Source of the DNA: DASSJF01 sp035280345
GTDB taxonomy: Bacteria > Sysuimicrobiota > Sysuimicrobiia > Sysuimicrobiales > Segetimicrobiaceae
DNA length: 21,558 bases
Reading direction: 5' to 3'
NCBI GenBank assembly: GCA_035280345.1
Contig: DATEGA010000289.1
Span: forward strand, 1-21,558
Notes under the pieces: generated by a model
Told to the model about the DNA's origin: nothing
The model's input: only the letters and a program-made list of their open reading frames with translations
The model's database searches: none
Shown: positions 6,678 to 13,172 of the stretch, one piece after another
Numbering within the stretch: position 1 is the stretch's first letter
How the letters are laid out: every line of letters begins with the position of its first letter
Translations under genes and position numbers: made by a program

Positions 6678-6789
6678 CGGCGCATTCCACCGCCGCCCGG
6701 TCGCCCGCGGCAGCCAGTTGCTCGAAGAACGCCCGGCTCATCTGCGAGCGTCCCGCAATGTGCAAACAGACAACGGCGCCTGCTCGCAT
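6667..6789 (-). pseudogene. Remnant of an arsenate reductase / low-molecular-weight phosphatase
   Basis: From an ATG at 6789, 41 minus-strand codons match the N terminus of the LMW-phosphatase-fold arsenate reductases. A short strand leads into the P-loop C-L-H-I-A-G-R-S (CX5R, Cys8 to Arg14), followed by QMSRAFFEQLAA and the conserved Ser-Ala-Gly at 39-41. Homology stops at 6667, at the mgsA stop, and the frame continues only as Arg/Gly-rich sequence to 6601. The remaining two-thirds of the enzyme, with its other catalytic residues, is missing. Its start lies four bases from the pstS Pho repeats, so an intact gene would once have been divergent from pstS and might have shared that control. 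Arsenate is a phosphate analogue entering through Pst, which makes the context sensible. Function is almost certainly lost. Confidence 0.6.
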
Positions 6790-6792
6790 ATC

Positions 6793-6825
6793 GTTAATAC
6801 CGCCTTAACGATGTCTTAACGAGGC
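6793..6825 (+). promoter_or_regulatory. Three-unit Pho box of the pst operon
   Basis: Three abutting 11-mers GTTAATACCGC, CTTAACGATGT and CTTAACGAGGC carry TTAA at exactly 11-bp spacing (6794, 6805, 6816). A further TTAACA at 6839 is 23 bp on. A -10-like TACACT lies at 6854-6859. This is the clearest PhoB-type operator in the window, about 70 bp upstream of the pstS ATG. Confidence 0.82.
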
Positions 6826-6853
6826 CCGGGTCGGAGGATTAACAAACACGGGT

Positions 6854-6859
6854 TACACT
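6854..6859 (+). promoter_or_regulatory. Probable -10 element of the pstS promoter
   Basis: TACACT matches TATAAT at 4 of 6 positions. No -35 is present 17 bp upstream, which fits a promoter that needs PhoB. It would give a leader of about 30 nt containing AAGGGGG (6883-6889). Confidence 0.4.
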
Positions 6860-6894
6860 GTGCCCTGAAGACTCACATCTACAAGGGGGTTTCG

Positions 6895-7983
6895 ATGAGA
6901 ACGGCCCCAATCTTGCGGTCGGCGCTGGCGGCCGCGGTTGCTTGTGCCCTCGTCATCGGATTGAGCGCAACAGAGCAGCCCGCGCGGGGCGCCGGCATCG
7001 TCACGTTGAACGGAGCGGGTGCTACGTTCCCGTATCCGATCTACTCGCGATGGTTCTCCGACTACAACCGGCTGCATCCCGACGTGCGCATCAACTACCA
7101 GGCGATCGGAAGCGGCGGGGGCATCGAGCAGGTCAAGAACCGCACGGTTGATTTCGGCGCCTCCGACGCGCCGCTGTCCGACGAGCAACTGAAAGCTATG
7201 GGGCGCTCGGTTCTCCTCATGCCAACGGTTGCCGGTGCGATCGCGATGAGCTACAACATCCCGAATGTGGGGACCGGCCTGAAACTCACCCCCCAGAATA
7301 TCGTCGCGATGTACATGGGTCAGATCACGAAATGGAACGATCCCAAGCTCATGACCGACAACCCCGGTGTGAAGTTGCCTGACATGCCTATTACGGTGGT
7401 GCACCGGTCCGACGGCAGCGGCACGACCTTTCACTTCACGTCCTTCCTGTCGCTAGTCAGCCCGGCGTGGGCGAACAAGATCGGTCACTCGACGTCCGTG
7501 GAGTGGCCGGTCGGCATCGGCGGCAAGGGCAACGAGGGCGTCTCGGGGGCGGTCAAGCAGACCCCGGGCGCCATCGGCTACGTCGAGCTCGCATACGTCA
7601 AGCAGAACAGCTTGACGTATGCGCTCGTCAAGAATCGCGACGGGCACTTCGTTGCCCCCTCGCTCGATGCCACTATCCTCGCGGCCGCGGGGGGCGCCCA
7701 GCAGATGGTCAAGACTCACGACGTGCGGGTCTCTATCGCCTACGCTCCAGGCGCGACCAACTACCCCATCGCCGGTTTTACCTACCTGCTGATCCCGGAG
7801 GAGCAGACGGACGCGGTGAAGGGTAAGGCGCTCGTTGATTTCCTGTGGTGGGCGATCCACGATGGCGAGAAGTCCGCCGCGCAATTGCTGTACGCGCAGG
7901 CGCCGCCTGAAGTGGTCAAGATCGACGAAGGTGTCATCAAGCAGGTGACGTACCAGGGCAAAGCGTTGCTCGTTACGCAGTAG
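6895..7983 (+). CDS. pstS: Periplasmic phosphate-binding protein PstS
   Basis: Substrate-binding component of the high-affinity PstSCAB ABC phosphate importer, 362 residues. A signal peptide covers about 1-33 (hydrophobic core from residue 10, then ARGAG). The mature domain starts with the PstS hallmark LNGAGATFPYPIYSRW and continues YQAIGSGGGIEQVKNRTVDFGASD, both phosphate-binding loops. It also carries HRSDGSGTTFHFTSFL and the ligand-binding TPGAIGYVELAY region. The ATG at 6895 has AAGGGGG five bases upstream. A cysteine at 17 lies inside the hydrophobic core and does not form a convincing lipobox. First gene of pstSCAB-phoU, downstream of the three-unit Pho box. pstC begins 8 bp after the stop, with a strong hairpin just beyond. 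Confidence 0.95.
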   Translation: MRTAPILRSALAAAVACALVIGLSATEQPARGAGIVTLNGAGATFPYPIYSRWFSDYNRLHPDVRINYQAIGSGGGIEQVKNRTVDFGASDAPLSDEQLKAMGRSVLLMPTVAGAIAMSYNIPNVGTGLKLTPQNIVAMYMGQITKWNDPKLMTDNPGVKLPDMPITVVHRSDGSGTTFHFTSFLSLVSPAWANKIGHSTSVEWPVGIGGKGNEGVSGAVKQTPGAIGYVELAYVKQNSLTYALVKNRDGHFVAPSLDATILAAAGGAQQMVKTHDVRVSIAYAPGATNYPIAGFTYLLIPEEQTDAVKGKALVDFLWWAIHDGEKSAAQLLYAQAPPEVVKIDEGVIKQVTYQGKALLVTQ

Positions 7984-7991
7984 CGGTACTC

Positions 7992-8975
7992 ATGTCGTAC
8001 GCCGTGCCGGCCGGGAGAGGAGCACCGCCTCTCCCGGCCCTGTCTCGAAGCCGGCGCGGCGGCCGCCGGAGCGACCTGGTCTTTCGCGTCCTGCTGACCG
8101 TTTTTGGTGTGAGCGTGATCGTCCTTGTCGCGGCGATCGCGTTCGTGCTGGTGGGCGACGCGATGCCGTCGATCAGGCGCTTCGGGCCCGCCTTCCTCTG
8201 GACGTCGCGCTGGGACCCGGTGCACAACGTCTTTGGCGCGCTGCCGTTCATCTTCGGCACCGTGGCATCGTCGGTTCTGGCGCTGATCATCGCGGTGCCG
8301 ATCAGCCTCGCCGTCGCGATTTATCTTGTCGAGATCGCGCCGCATCAGTCATCAGTTGTGCTGTCGTTTATCATCGAGTTGCTGGCGGCGATCCCGAGCG
8401 TCATTCTGGGACTGTGGGGCATTTTTGTTCTGGCGCCGTGGGTCCGGGCGGCCGTCGAGCCGGCGCTGTCGCGGACCCTCGGCTGGCTGCCGCTGTTCAG
8501 CGGTCCCCAGTACGGCATCGGGCTGCTCGCCTCCGGCATTATCCTTGCGATTATGATCATCCCGATCGTCACGTCGGTGTCGCGCGACGTGCTGCGCGCC
8601 GTGCCGGGAGAGCAGCGCGAGGCGATGTACGCGCTCGGGGCGACGCGCTGGGAGGCAATCAGCCGGGCCGTCGTGCCCTACGGGCGGGTCGGCATCATCG
8701 GTGGCATCATTCTAGGACTCGGCCGCGCCCTCGGTGAAACGATGGCAGTGACGATGGTCATCGGCAACCGGCCGCAGATCGCGGCGTCGCTGTTCCAGCC
8801 GGCTTATACGATCGCGGCCGTGCTCGCAAACGAGTTCTCCGAGGCGACCAGCGATCTCTATGTCTCGGCCTTGATTGAGATGGCGCTGGTGCTGTTTGCC
8901 GTCTCACTGATTGTGAACGCGCTGGCGCGGTGGTTGGTGACGCGCGTCACTGCCGGCGCGAGGGTGGGCTTGTGA
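7992..8975 (+). CDS. pstC: Phosphate ABC transporter permease PstC
   Basis: One of two membrane subunits of the Pst phosphate importer, 327 residues. After a Pro/Arg-rich cytoplasmic N terminus of about 28 residues come about six membrane helices (first about 30-55). The permease-ABC coupling loop reads EAMYALGATRWEAISRAVVP and is followed by LGLGRALGETMAVTMVIGN, typical of PstC. The N-terminal extension is encoded by a 12-bp hairpin (8009-8039), and the ATG at 7992 lacks a good ribosome site, so the true start may lie downstream, although no ATG or GTG follows closely after the hairpin. The TGA overlaps the pstA GTG. Function is certain from motifs and gene order. Confidence 0.93.
   Translation: MSYAVPAGRGAPPLPALSRSRRGGRRSDLVFRVLLTVFGVSVIVLVAAIAFVLVGDAMPSIRRFGPAFLWTSRWDPVHNVFGALPFIFGTVASSVLALIIAVPISLAVAIYLVEIAPHQSSVVLSFIIELLAAIPSVILGLWGIFVLAPWVRAAVEPALSRTLGWLPLFSGPQYGIGLLASGIILAIMIIPIVTSVSRDVLRAVPGEQREAMYALGATRWEAISRAVVPYGRVGIIGGIILGLGRALGETMAVTMVIGNRPQIAASLFQPAYTIAAVLANEFSEATSDLYVSALIEMALVLFAVSLIVNALARWLVTRVTAGARVGL
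8009..8039 (+). repeat. Perfect 12-bp stem-loop at the pstS/pstC junction
   Basis: GGCCGGGAGAGG (8009-8020), loop AGCACCG, CCTCTCCCGGCC (8028-8039). It lies 25 bp after the pstS stop, inside the annotated 5' end of pstC. No T tract follows. It could act as an mRNA-stabilising or attenuating element that raises PstS over the permeases. Confidence 0.7.
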
Positions 8976-9835
8976 TCGTCCTCGGTCACCGCTCGGCGCG
9001 CCGTCGGCGGGTCAACGACCAGATCATGGGCTGGGCTTGCCTCGTGGCGGTACTCCTCGCAGTCGCGCCGCTGGCGAGCGTGCTCGGATACGTCGTCCTG
9101 CAGGGGGCCGGGGCGCTGAACTTGGCGTTCTTCACGCACCTCCCGGCGCCGGTCGGCGAGCCGGGCGGCGGTATGGCGAACTCAATCCTCGGCACCCTGA
9201 CACTCATCGGTTTGGCGTCGTGCCTGGGTATCCCGGTCGGCATCCTCGGCGGTCTCTATCTTGCCGAGGCCGGCGACGGACGCCTCGGGTGGTGGATCCG
9301 GTTCACCGCGGACGTGCTCAACGGGCTGCCCAGCATCGTCATAGGCGTTTTTGTCTACGGCATCGTCGTCGTGTCGATGCACAGATTCTCCGCGCTGGCA
9401 GGCGGGGTTGCGCTCGGGATCATGATGATTCCGTTGGTCGTGCGTACGACCGAGGAAATCGTGCGGCTCGTCCCCGGCGCTCTCCGCGAGGCGGCCCTTG
9501 CCCTCGGCATCCGCTGGTGGGTGACGACACTTCGTATCGTGCTGCGGACGGCGACGGCCGGGGTCATTACCGGCATCATGCTGGCGGTAGCGCGCATCAC
9601 GGGGGAGACCGCACCGCTGCTCTTCACGGCGTTCAACAACCAGTTCTGGCAGGCGGGCCTCGACCAGCCGATCTCGTCGCTTACGGTGCAGCTATATACC
9701 TATTCGATCGCGCCGTACGACGACTGGCACCGACAGGCGTGGGCCGCGGCGCTCGTCTTGATGGCGATCACACTGCTGCTGAACGTCGTCGCGCGCGTTG
9801 CGGGCCGTCAGCGGTTCACCCTAGGTGGGAGGTAG
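8972..9835 (+). CDS. pstA: Phosphate ABC transporter permease PstA
   Basis: Second membrane subunit of the Pst importer, 287 residues from the GTG at 8972, which overlaps the pstC stop (GTGA). The frame is open further upstream, but those codons lie inside pstC. About six membrane helices are predicted, the first at about 20-45. The segment LTLIGLASCLGIPVGILGGLYLAE, the LNGLPSIVIGVFVYG helix, the coupling loop REAALALGIRWWVTTLRIVL and the following ARITGETAPLLFTA are all characteristic of PstA. The weak GAGGG near 8960 is the only ribosome-site candidate, so translation is probably coupled to pstC. pstB begins seven bases after the stop. Confidence 0.93.
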   Translation: MIVLGHRSARRRRVNDQIMGWACLVAVLLAVAPLASVLGYVVLQGAGALNLAFFTHLPAPVGEPGGGMANSILGTLTLIGLASCLGIPVGILGGLYLAEAGDGRLGWWIRFTADVLNGLPSIVIGVFVYGIVVVSMHRFSALAGGVALGIMMIPLVVRTTEEIVRLVPGALREAALALGIRWWVTTLRIVLRTATAGVITGIMLAVARITGETAPLLFTAFNNQFWQAGLDQPISSLTVQLYTYSIAPYDDWHRQAWAAALVLMAITLLLNVVARVAGRQRFTLGGR

Positions 9836-9842
9836 CCTACCA

Positions 9843-10700
9843 ATGGAATCCGAACTGGTGGCGCGGCGGTCGTCCAGTATGACCATGTGGGATAGGGCCA
9901 TCTCCTCAGCCATCTCCAAGGGCCAGTCGGTCGATACCGTCGCCCCGACGCAGCTCAGCGCGAAGAACCTGAACCTGTTCTTCGGCCGCACCCACGCGGT
10001 CAAAGCCCTTTCGATGCAGATACCGACGAATCGGATCACGGCGATCATCGGGCCCTCGGGGTGCGGGAAGTCGACGTTTCTGCGGTCGCTCAATCGGATG
10101 CACGAACTGGTGCCGGGCGCCCGGATGGAAGGGCAGGTCCTCCTGGACGGCGAGGACATCTATGGGCCGTCCGTCGATCCCGTGGAGGTCCGCCGGCGCA
10201 TCGGCATGGTGTTTCAGCGGCCTAATCCGTTTCCCACGATGTCGATCTACGATAATGTCGTCGCCGGGCTGCGCCTCAACGGGGTTCGTGACCGGCGCGT
10301 TCTGGACGAGGTGACAGAGCGCAGCCTCCGGCAGGCGGCCCTATGGGACGAGGTGAAGGATGTGCTCGGCCGGCCTGGGACGAGCCTGTCCGGCGGCCAA
10401 CAGCAGCGCCTCTGCATCGCCCGCGCGCTGGCCGTGCAACCCGAGGTCTTGCTGATGGACGAGCCGGCGTCGGCGCTCGACCCCGTCTCGACCCTCAAGA
10501 TCGAGGAGCTGGCTAAAACCCTTCGGGAGACGCTGACCATCGTCATCGTGACGCACAACATGCAGCAGGCCGCCCGCGTTTCCGACAACACCGCGTTTAT
10601 GCTGCAGGGCGCGCTGATCGAGTACGGCCCGACCTCTGAGATCTTCACGCGGCCCAAGGAGAAGCAGACCGAAGACTACATCACCGGTCGGTTCGGTTAA
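9843..10700 (+). CDS. pstB: Phosphate ABC transporter ATPase PstB
   Basis: ATP-hydrolysing subunit of the Pst importer, 285 residues from the ATG at 9843; GGGAGG (9827-9832) lies 10 bases upstream inside the pstA end. Walker A GPSGCGKST at about 70-78, then LRSLNRMHELVPGARMEG, the Q-loop block GMVFQRPNPFP and the signature LSGGQQQR at about 182-189. Walker B VLLMDEP is at about 202-208 and the H-loop His238 is in VTHNMQQA. The C terminus (PKEKQTEDYITGRFG) is typical of PstB. The N terminus carries about 40 residues before the first ABC strand, slightly longer than usual; an internal Met near residue 13 is an alternative start. An out-of-place GTG at 9825 would overlap pstA and lacks a ribosome site. 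Confidence 0.95.
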   Translation: MESELVARRSSSMTMWDRAISSAISKGQSVDTVAPTQLSAKNLNLFFGRTHAVKALSMQIPTNRITAIIGPSGCGKSTFLRSLNRMHELVPGARMEGQVLLDGEDIYGPSVDPVEVRRRIGMVFQRPNPFPTMSIYDNVVAGLRLNGVRDRRVLDEVTERSLRQAALWDEVKDVLGRPGTSLSGGQQQRLCIARALAVQPEVLLMDEPASALDPVSTLKIEELAKTLRETLTIVIVTHNMQQAARVSDNTAFMLQGALIEYGPTSEIFTRPKEKQTEDYITGRFG

Positions 10701-10717
10701 GCGCTCCGCGCCACGTG

Positions 10718-11455
10718 ATGCGCGGCGGTCGAGAGGAACTGTTCTCCGGAAACGGGAACCGTCCCGAGGGGTGGAGGGACCCCGGGGGGACGGTTATCCA
10801 TACACGGGAGACCTTTGATCGGGAACTGACGAGCCTCCAGGACGATCTTCTTCGCATGGGTGCGCTCGTCGAAGAAGCGGTGCGCCGTTCCGTCGAAACC
10901 CTTCGGTCGCGCAGTGTCTCGGGCGCCGAGGCGATCATTGCCGCCGACAACGCCATCGACGCGCTCCATCTCGAACTGGAAGAGCGTTGCCTCATGCTGA
11001 TGGCCACCCAGCAGCCGATGGCGAAGGACCTCCGGACGATCGCGTCGGTCTGGGCGATGACAATGGACCTCGAGCGCATCGGCGACCACGCGGAGGACAT
11101 TGCTCGGGCCACGAAGCGCATGGCCGACCAGCCGCTGCTCAAGCCGCTGATCGACATTCCGCGGATGGCGGAGATCGTGCAGCGGATGCTCCGCATGGGC
11201 CTCGACGCCTTCGTTCAGCGCGACGTCAACCTGGCCGAGCAGATGGCGGCGGCGGACGACCAGGTCGACCATCTCTACGGCCAAGTGTTCCGCGAACTGC
11301 TCACGTACATGATCGAAGATCCTCACAGCATCCAGCGCGGCACCCACCTGCTCTTCTCCGCGCAGGCGCTCGAGCGAATGGGTGATCACTGCACGAATAT
11401 CGCCGAGCGAGTTATCTACATGGTTACCGGCACTCTAAAGGAACTCAACGCCTAG
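10718..11455 (+). CDS. phoU: Phosphate signalling regulator PhoU
   Basis: PhoU links the Pst importer to PhoR and silences the Pho response when phosphate is plentiful. The core (about residue 27 onward, HTRETFDRELTSLQDDLLRMG) is full-length PhoU with two three-helix repeats. Metal-binding signatures are AKDLRTIASVWAMTMDLERIGDHAEDIAR in the first and SAQALERMGDHCTNIAERVIYM in the second. The start is unclear: family members begin at the position of codon 26 here, but that codon is GTT (10793-10795), not ATG or GTG. The only upstream starts in frame are GTG 10715 and ATG 10718, which would add a 25-residue Gly/Arg-rich extension encoded by strongly folded DNA (10757-10795). Last gene of the pst operon, 17 bp after pstB. 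Confidence 0.92.
   Translation: MRGGREELFSGNGNRPEGWRDPGGTVIHTRETFDRELTSLQDDLLRMGALVEEAVRRSVETLRSRSVSGAEAIIAADNAIDALHLELEERCLMLMATQQPMAKDLRTIASVWAMTMDLERIGDHAEDIARATKRMADQPLLKPLIDIPRMAEIVQRMLRMGLDAFVQRDVNLAEQMAAADDQVDHLYGQVFRELLTYMIEDPHSIQRGTHLLFSAQALERMGDHCTNIAERVIYMVTGTLKELNA
10757..10795 (+). repeat. Compound stem-loop between pstB and the PhoU core
   Basis: An outer stem AACCGTCCC (10757-10765) with GGGACGGTT (10787-10795) encloses an inner stem GGGGT (10768-10772) with ACCCC (10779-10783). The right arm ends at the GTT codon where PhoU proteins normally start. It looks more like an intergenic RNA element than coding sequence. Confidence 0.6.
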
Positions 11456-11530
11456 CCGGGTACGGCACGCCCCCGAGATCCCCGGCGCGCGGGAGGAAGC
11501 GGTCTGCGCTGGCGGGAACGTGCACCTGCC

Positions 11531-12868
11531 ATGACCGCTCCGGACTGCCGCCGCCTGGCGGAAACGCATCAGGACGAGCTCGTGGCTCTGGCGCGCGATC
11601 TCGTCCGCATCGACACGACCAACACCGGCGTCATGCCGACCGGCAACGAAACCGAGGCGGCGACGCACCTTGCGCGCGTGTTCCGCGAGGCGGGGATCGA
11701 TTCGGAGATCGACGGCCGGGTTCCCGAACGCGGCAACATCGTCGCGCGCCTCTCGGGCCGGAGCGGGAAGGCCGGCCTGGTCCTGGCGTCGCACACCGAC
11801 GTCGTGCCGGCCGGCGACGCCGAGCAGTGGACCCATCCACCGTTCGGCGGCACTGTCGAAGACGGCCACCTCTTGGGCCGGGGCGCCGCGGACATGAAGG
11901 GCACCGTCGCCGCCCAGGCGATGGCGCTCATCCTTGTGAAGCGCTCGGGCGCCCCGCTCGCGCACGGGGTCAGCTTCGTGTGCGTGGCGGACGAGGAGGC
12001 CGGCGGGTCGTACGGCATGGGATGGGTCGCACGCGAGCGGGCCGACTGGATCCGCGGCGGACTCTGCCTGAACGAAGGCGGTGGCTTCTTCATCCCCGTC
12101 GACGGGCACGACTGGTGCGTGCTGGGCGTGGGCGAGAAGGGCCGGTTCGAGATCGGCGCGACCTTCCACGGGCGCGGCGCGCACGCCGCGCGGCCGTGGC
12201 AGGGGGACAACGCGTTCTACAAGGCGGCGGCGGCCCTCGAGCGCCTGCGCATGTACGAGCCGGAGCGCGACACGAGCGGTCCGATCTTCACGGTGGTGAG
12301 CCGCCTCACGGGGCCCGTCGTCCCGTCCAACGTGGACGCGGTCATCGCACGCCTCGGCACGTCGAGCCCGCGCCTCGCCGACCACCTACGGCAGGTCTCG
12401 CGCATGCTCGTCACCCCGACGCTAATCGCGGGCGGCGTGAAGTCCAACAGCGTGCCCGACGTCTGCCGGCTGACCTGCGACGTGCGCGCCCTGCCCCATC
12501 AGGGGCCGACCTACGTCGAGGCGCATGTGCGGCGCCTGCTGTGCGAGGCGGACGTGCGGGTCAATCAAACCGCCGTCGCCAACACGTCGCCGGCCGGGGA
12601 GCCGCTGCTCGCGACGCTGACAGACGCGCTGCAGCGGTCGCTGGGCCGCTCGGTCGAAGTGGTGCCCAGCCTGAGCGGCGGTTTCACGGACTCGCGGTTC
12701 GCGAGGGAGATCGGCGTCCCGGCGTACGGGTTCTCGCCGGGGCACCCCGACAGCGATCCCAGCCGCCACCACGCGCACGGGCCCAACGAGGCCGTCGCGA
12801 TCCGCGACCTCGTGCTGCAGACCGCCGTGTACCTTGACCTCGCATACCGGTACGCCGTGGCCGCGTGA
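11531..12868 (+). CDS. M20 family metallo-hydrolase (ArgE/DapE/carboxypeptidase G2-like)
   Basis: 445-residue zinc-dependent hydrolase of the M20 peptidase/deacylase family, which cleaves N-acyl or peptide bonds of small amino-acid derivatives in the cytoplasm. Metal-site motifs in order: SHTDVVP (His88, Asp90), GRGAADMKG (Asp121 bridging), DEEAGG (Glu155 base, Glu156), a later Glu or Asp in the LNEGGG segment, and the C-terminal HHAHGPNE (His416). The dimerisation lid follows GRGAHAARPWQG. The ATG at 11531 has no close Shine-Dalgarno; GGGAGGAAG lies about 35 bases upstream. The gap after phoU is 75 bp without a clear terminator, while the next gene starts 13 bp after its stop, so it belongs with the dehydrogenase cluster. 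Substrate is not predictable here. Confidence 0.88.
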   Translation: MTAPDCRRLAETHQDELVALARDLVRIDTTNTGVMPTGNETEAATHLARVFREAGIDSEIDGRVPERGNIVARLSGRSGKAGLVLASHTDVVPAGDAEQWTHPPFGGTVEDGHLLGRGAADMKGTVAAQAMALILVKRSGAPLAHGVSFVCVADEEAGGSYGMGWVARERADWIRGGLCLNEGGGFFIPVDGHDWCVLGVGEKGRFEIGATFHGRGAHAARPWQGDNAFYKAAAALERLRMYEPERDTSGPIFTVVSRLTGPVVPSNVDAVIARLGTSSPRLADHLRQVSRMLVTPTLIAGGVKSNSVPDVCRLTCDVRALPHQGPTYVEAHVRRLLCEADVRVNQTAVANTSPAGEPLLATLTDALQRSLGRSVEVVPSLSGGFTDSRFAREIGVPAYGFSPGHPDSDPSRHHAHGPNEAVAIRDLVLQTAVYLDLAYRYAVAA

Positions 12869-12881
12869 AAGGAGCCGATCG

Positions 12882-13172
12882 ATGTTTACCGCCTTCGTCA
12901 TGATTCAGGCCGAGCGGCGGCGGATTCAGGACGTCGCCCGGCGGCTCGCCGAGATTCCGGGGGTGGAAGAGGTCTACTCGGTGACCGGCGAGTGGGACAT
13001 CATCGCCATTCTCAAGCTGCACAACTACGAGGAGCTGGCGGACGCCGTTACGAGCCGCATGACGGACGTCCCCGGCATCGTCCGGACCAACACGCATCTG
13101 GCGTTCCGCGCGTTTCCGCAGTCGCTCTTGGAGCGGCCGTTCTCGCTCGGCCTCGAGGAGAAGCCGCAATGA
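12882..13172 (+). CDS. Stand-alone Lrp/AsnC ligand-binding (RAM) domain protein
   Basis: 96 residues comprising only the C-terminal effector domain of Lrp/AsnC regulators (PF01037): FVMIQAERRRIQDVARRLAE, then GVEEVYSVTGEWDIIAILKL and VPGIVRTNTHLAFRAF. The usual N-terminal helix-turn-helix is absent. Such proteins form ring-like oligomers that bind amino acids and often partner with full regulators or enzymes. AAAGGAG (12868-12874) seven bases before the ATG fixes the start. The TGA overlaps the E1-alpha ATG (ATGA), so the two are translated together. The context suggests a ligand-responsive accessory for the oxo-acid dehydrogenase, but the effector is unknown. Confidence 0.85.
   Translation: MFTAFVMIQAERRRIQDVARRLAEIPGVEEVYSVTGEWDIIAILKLHNYEELADAVTSRMTDVPGIVRTNTHLAFRAFPQSLLERPFSLGLEEKPQ

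Noticed and set aside
6911..6960. Possible lipoprotein Cys17 in the PstS signal peptide
   Set aside because: Hydrophobic sequence continues well past the Cys and the -3 to -1 residues do not form a good lipobox; ordinary signal-peptidase-I processing is more likely.
10697..10700. TTAA at the pstB stop as a Pho box
   Set aside because: It is a single unit without an 11-bp partner and is explained by the TAA stop codon.
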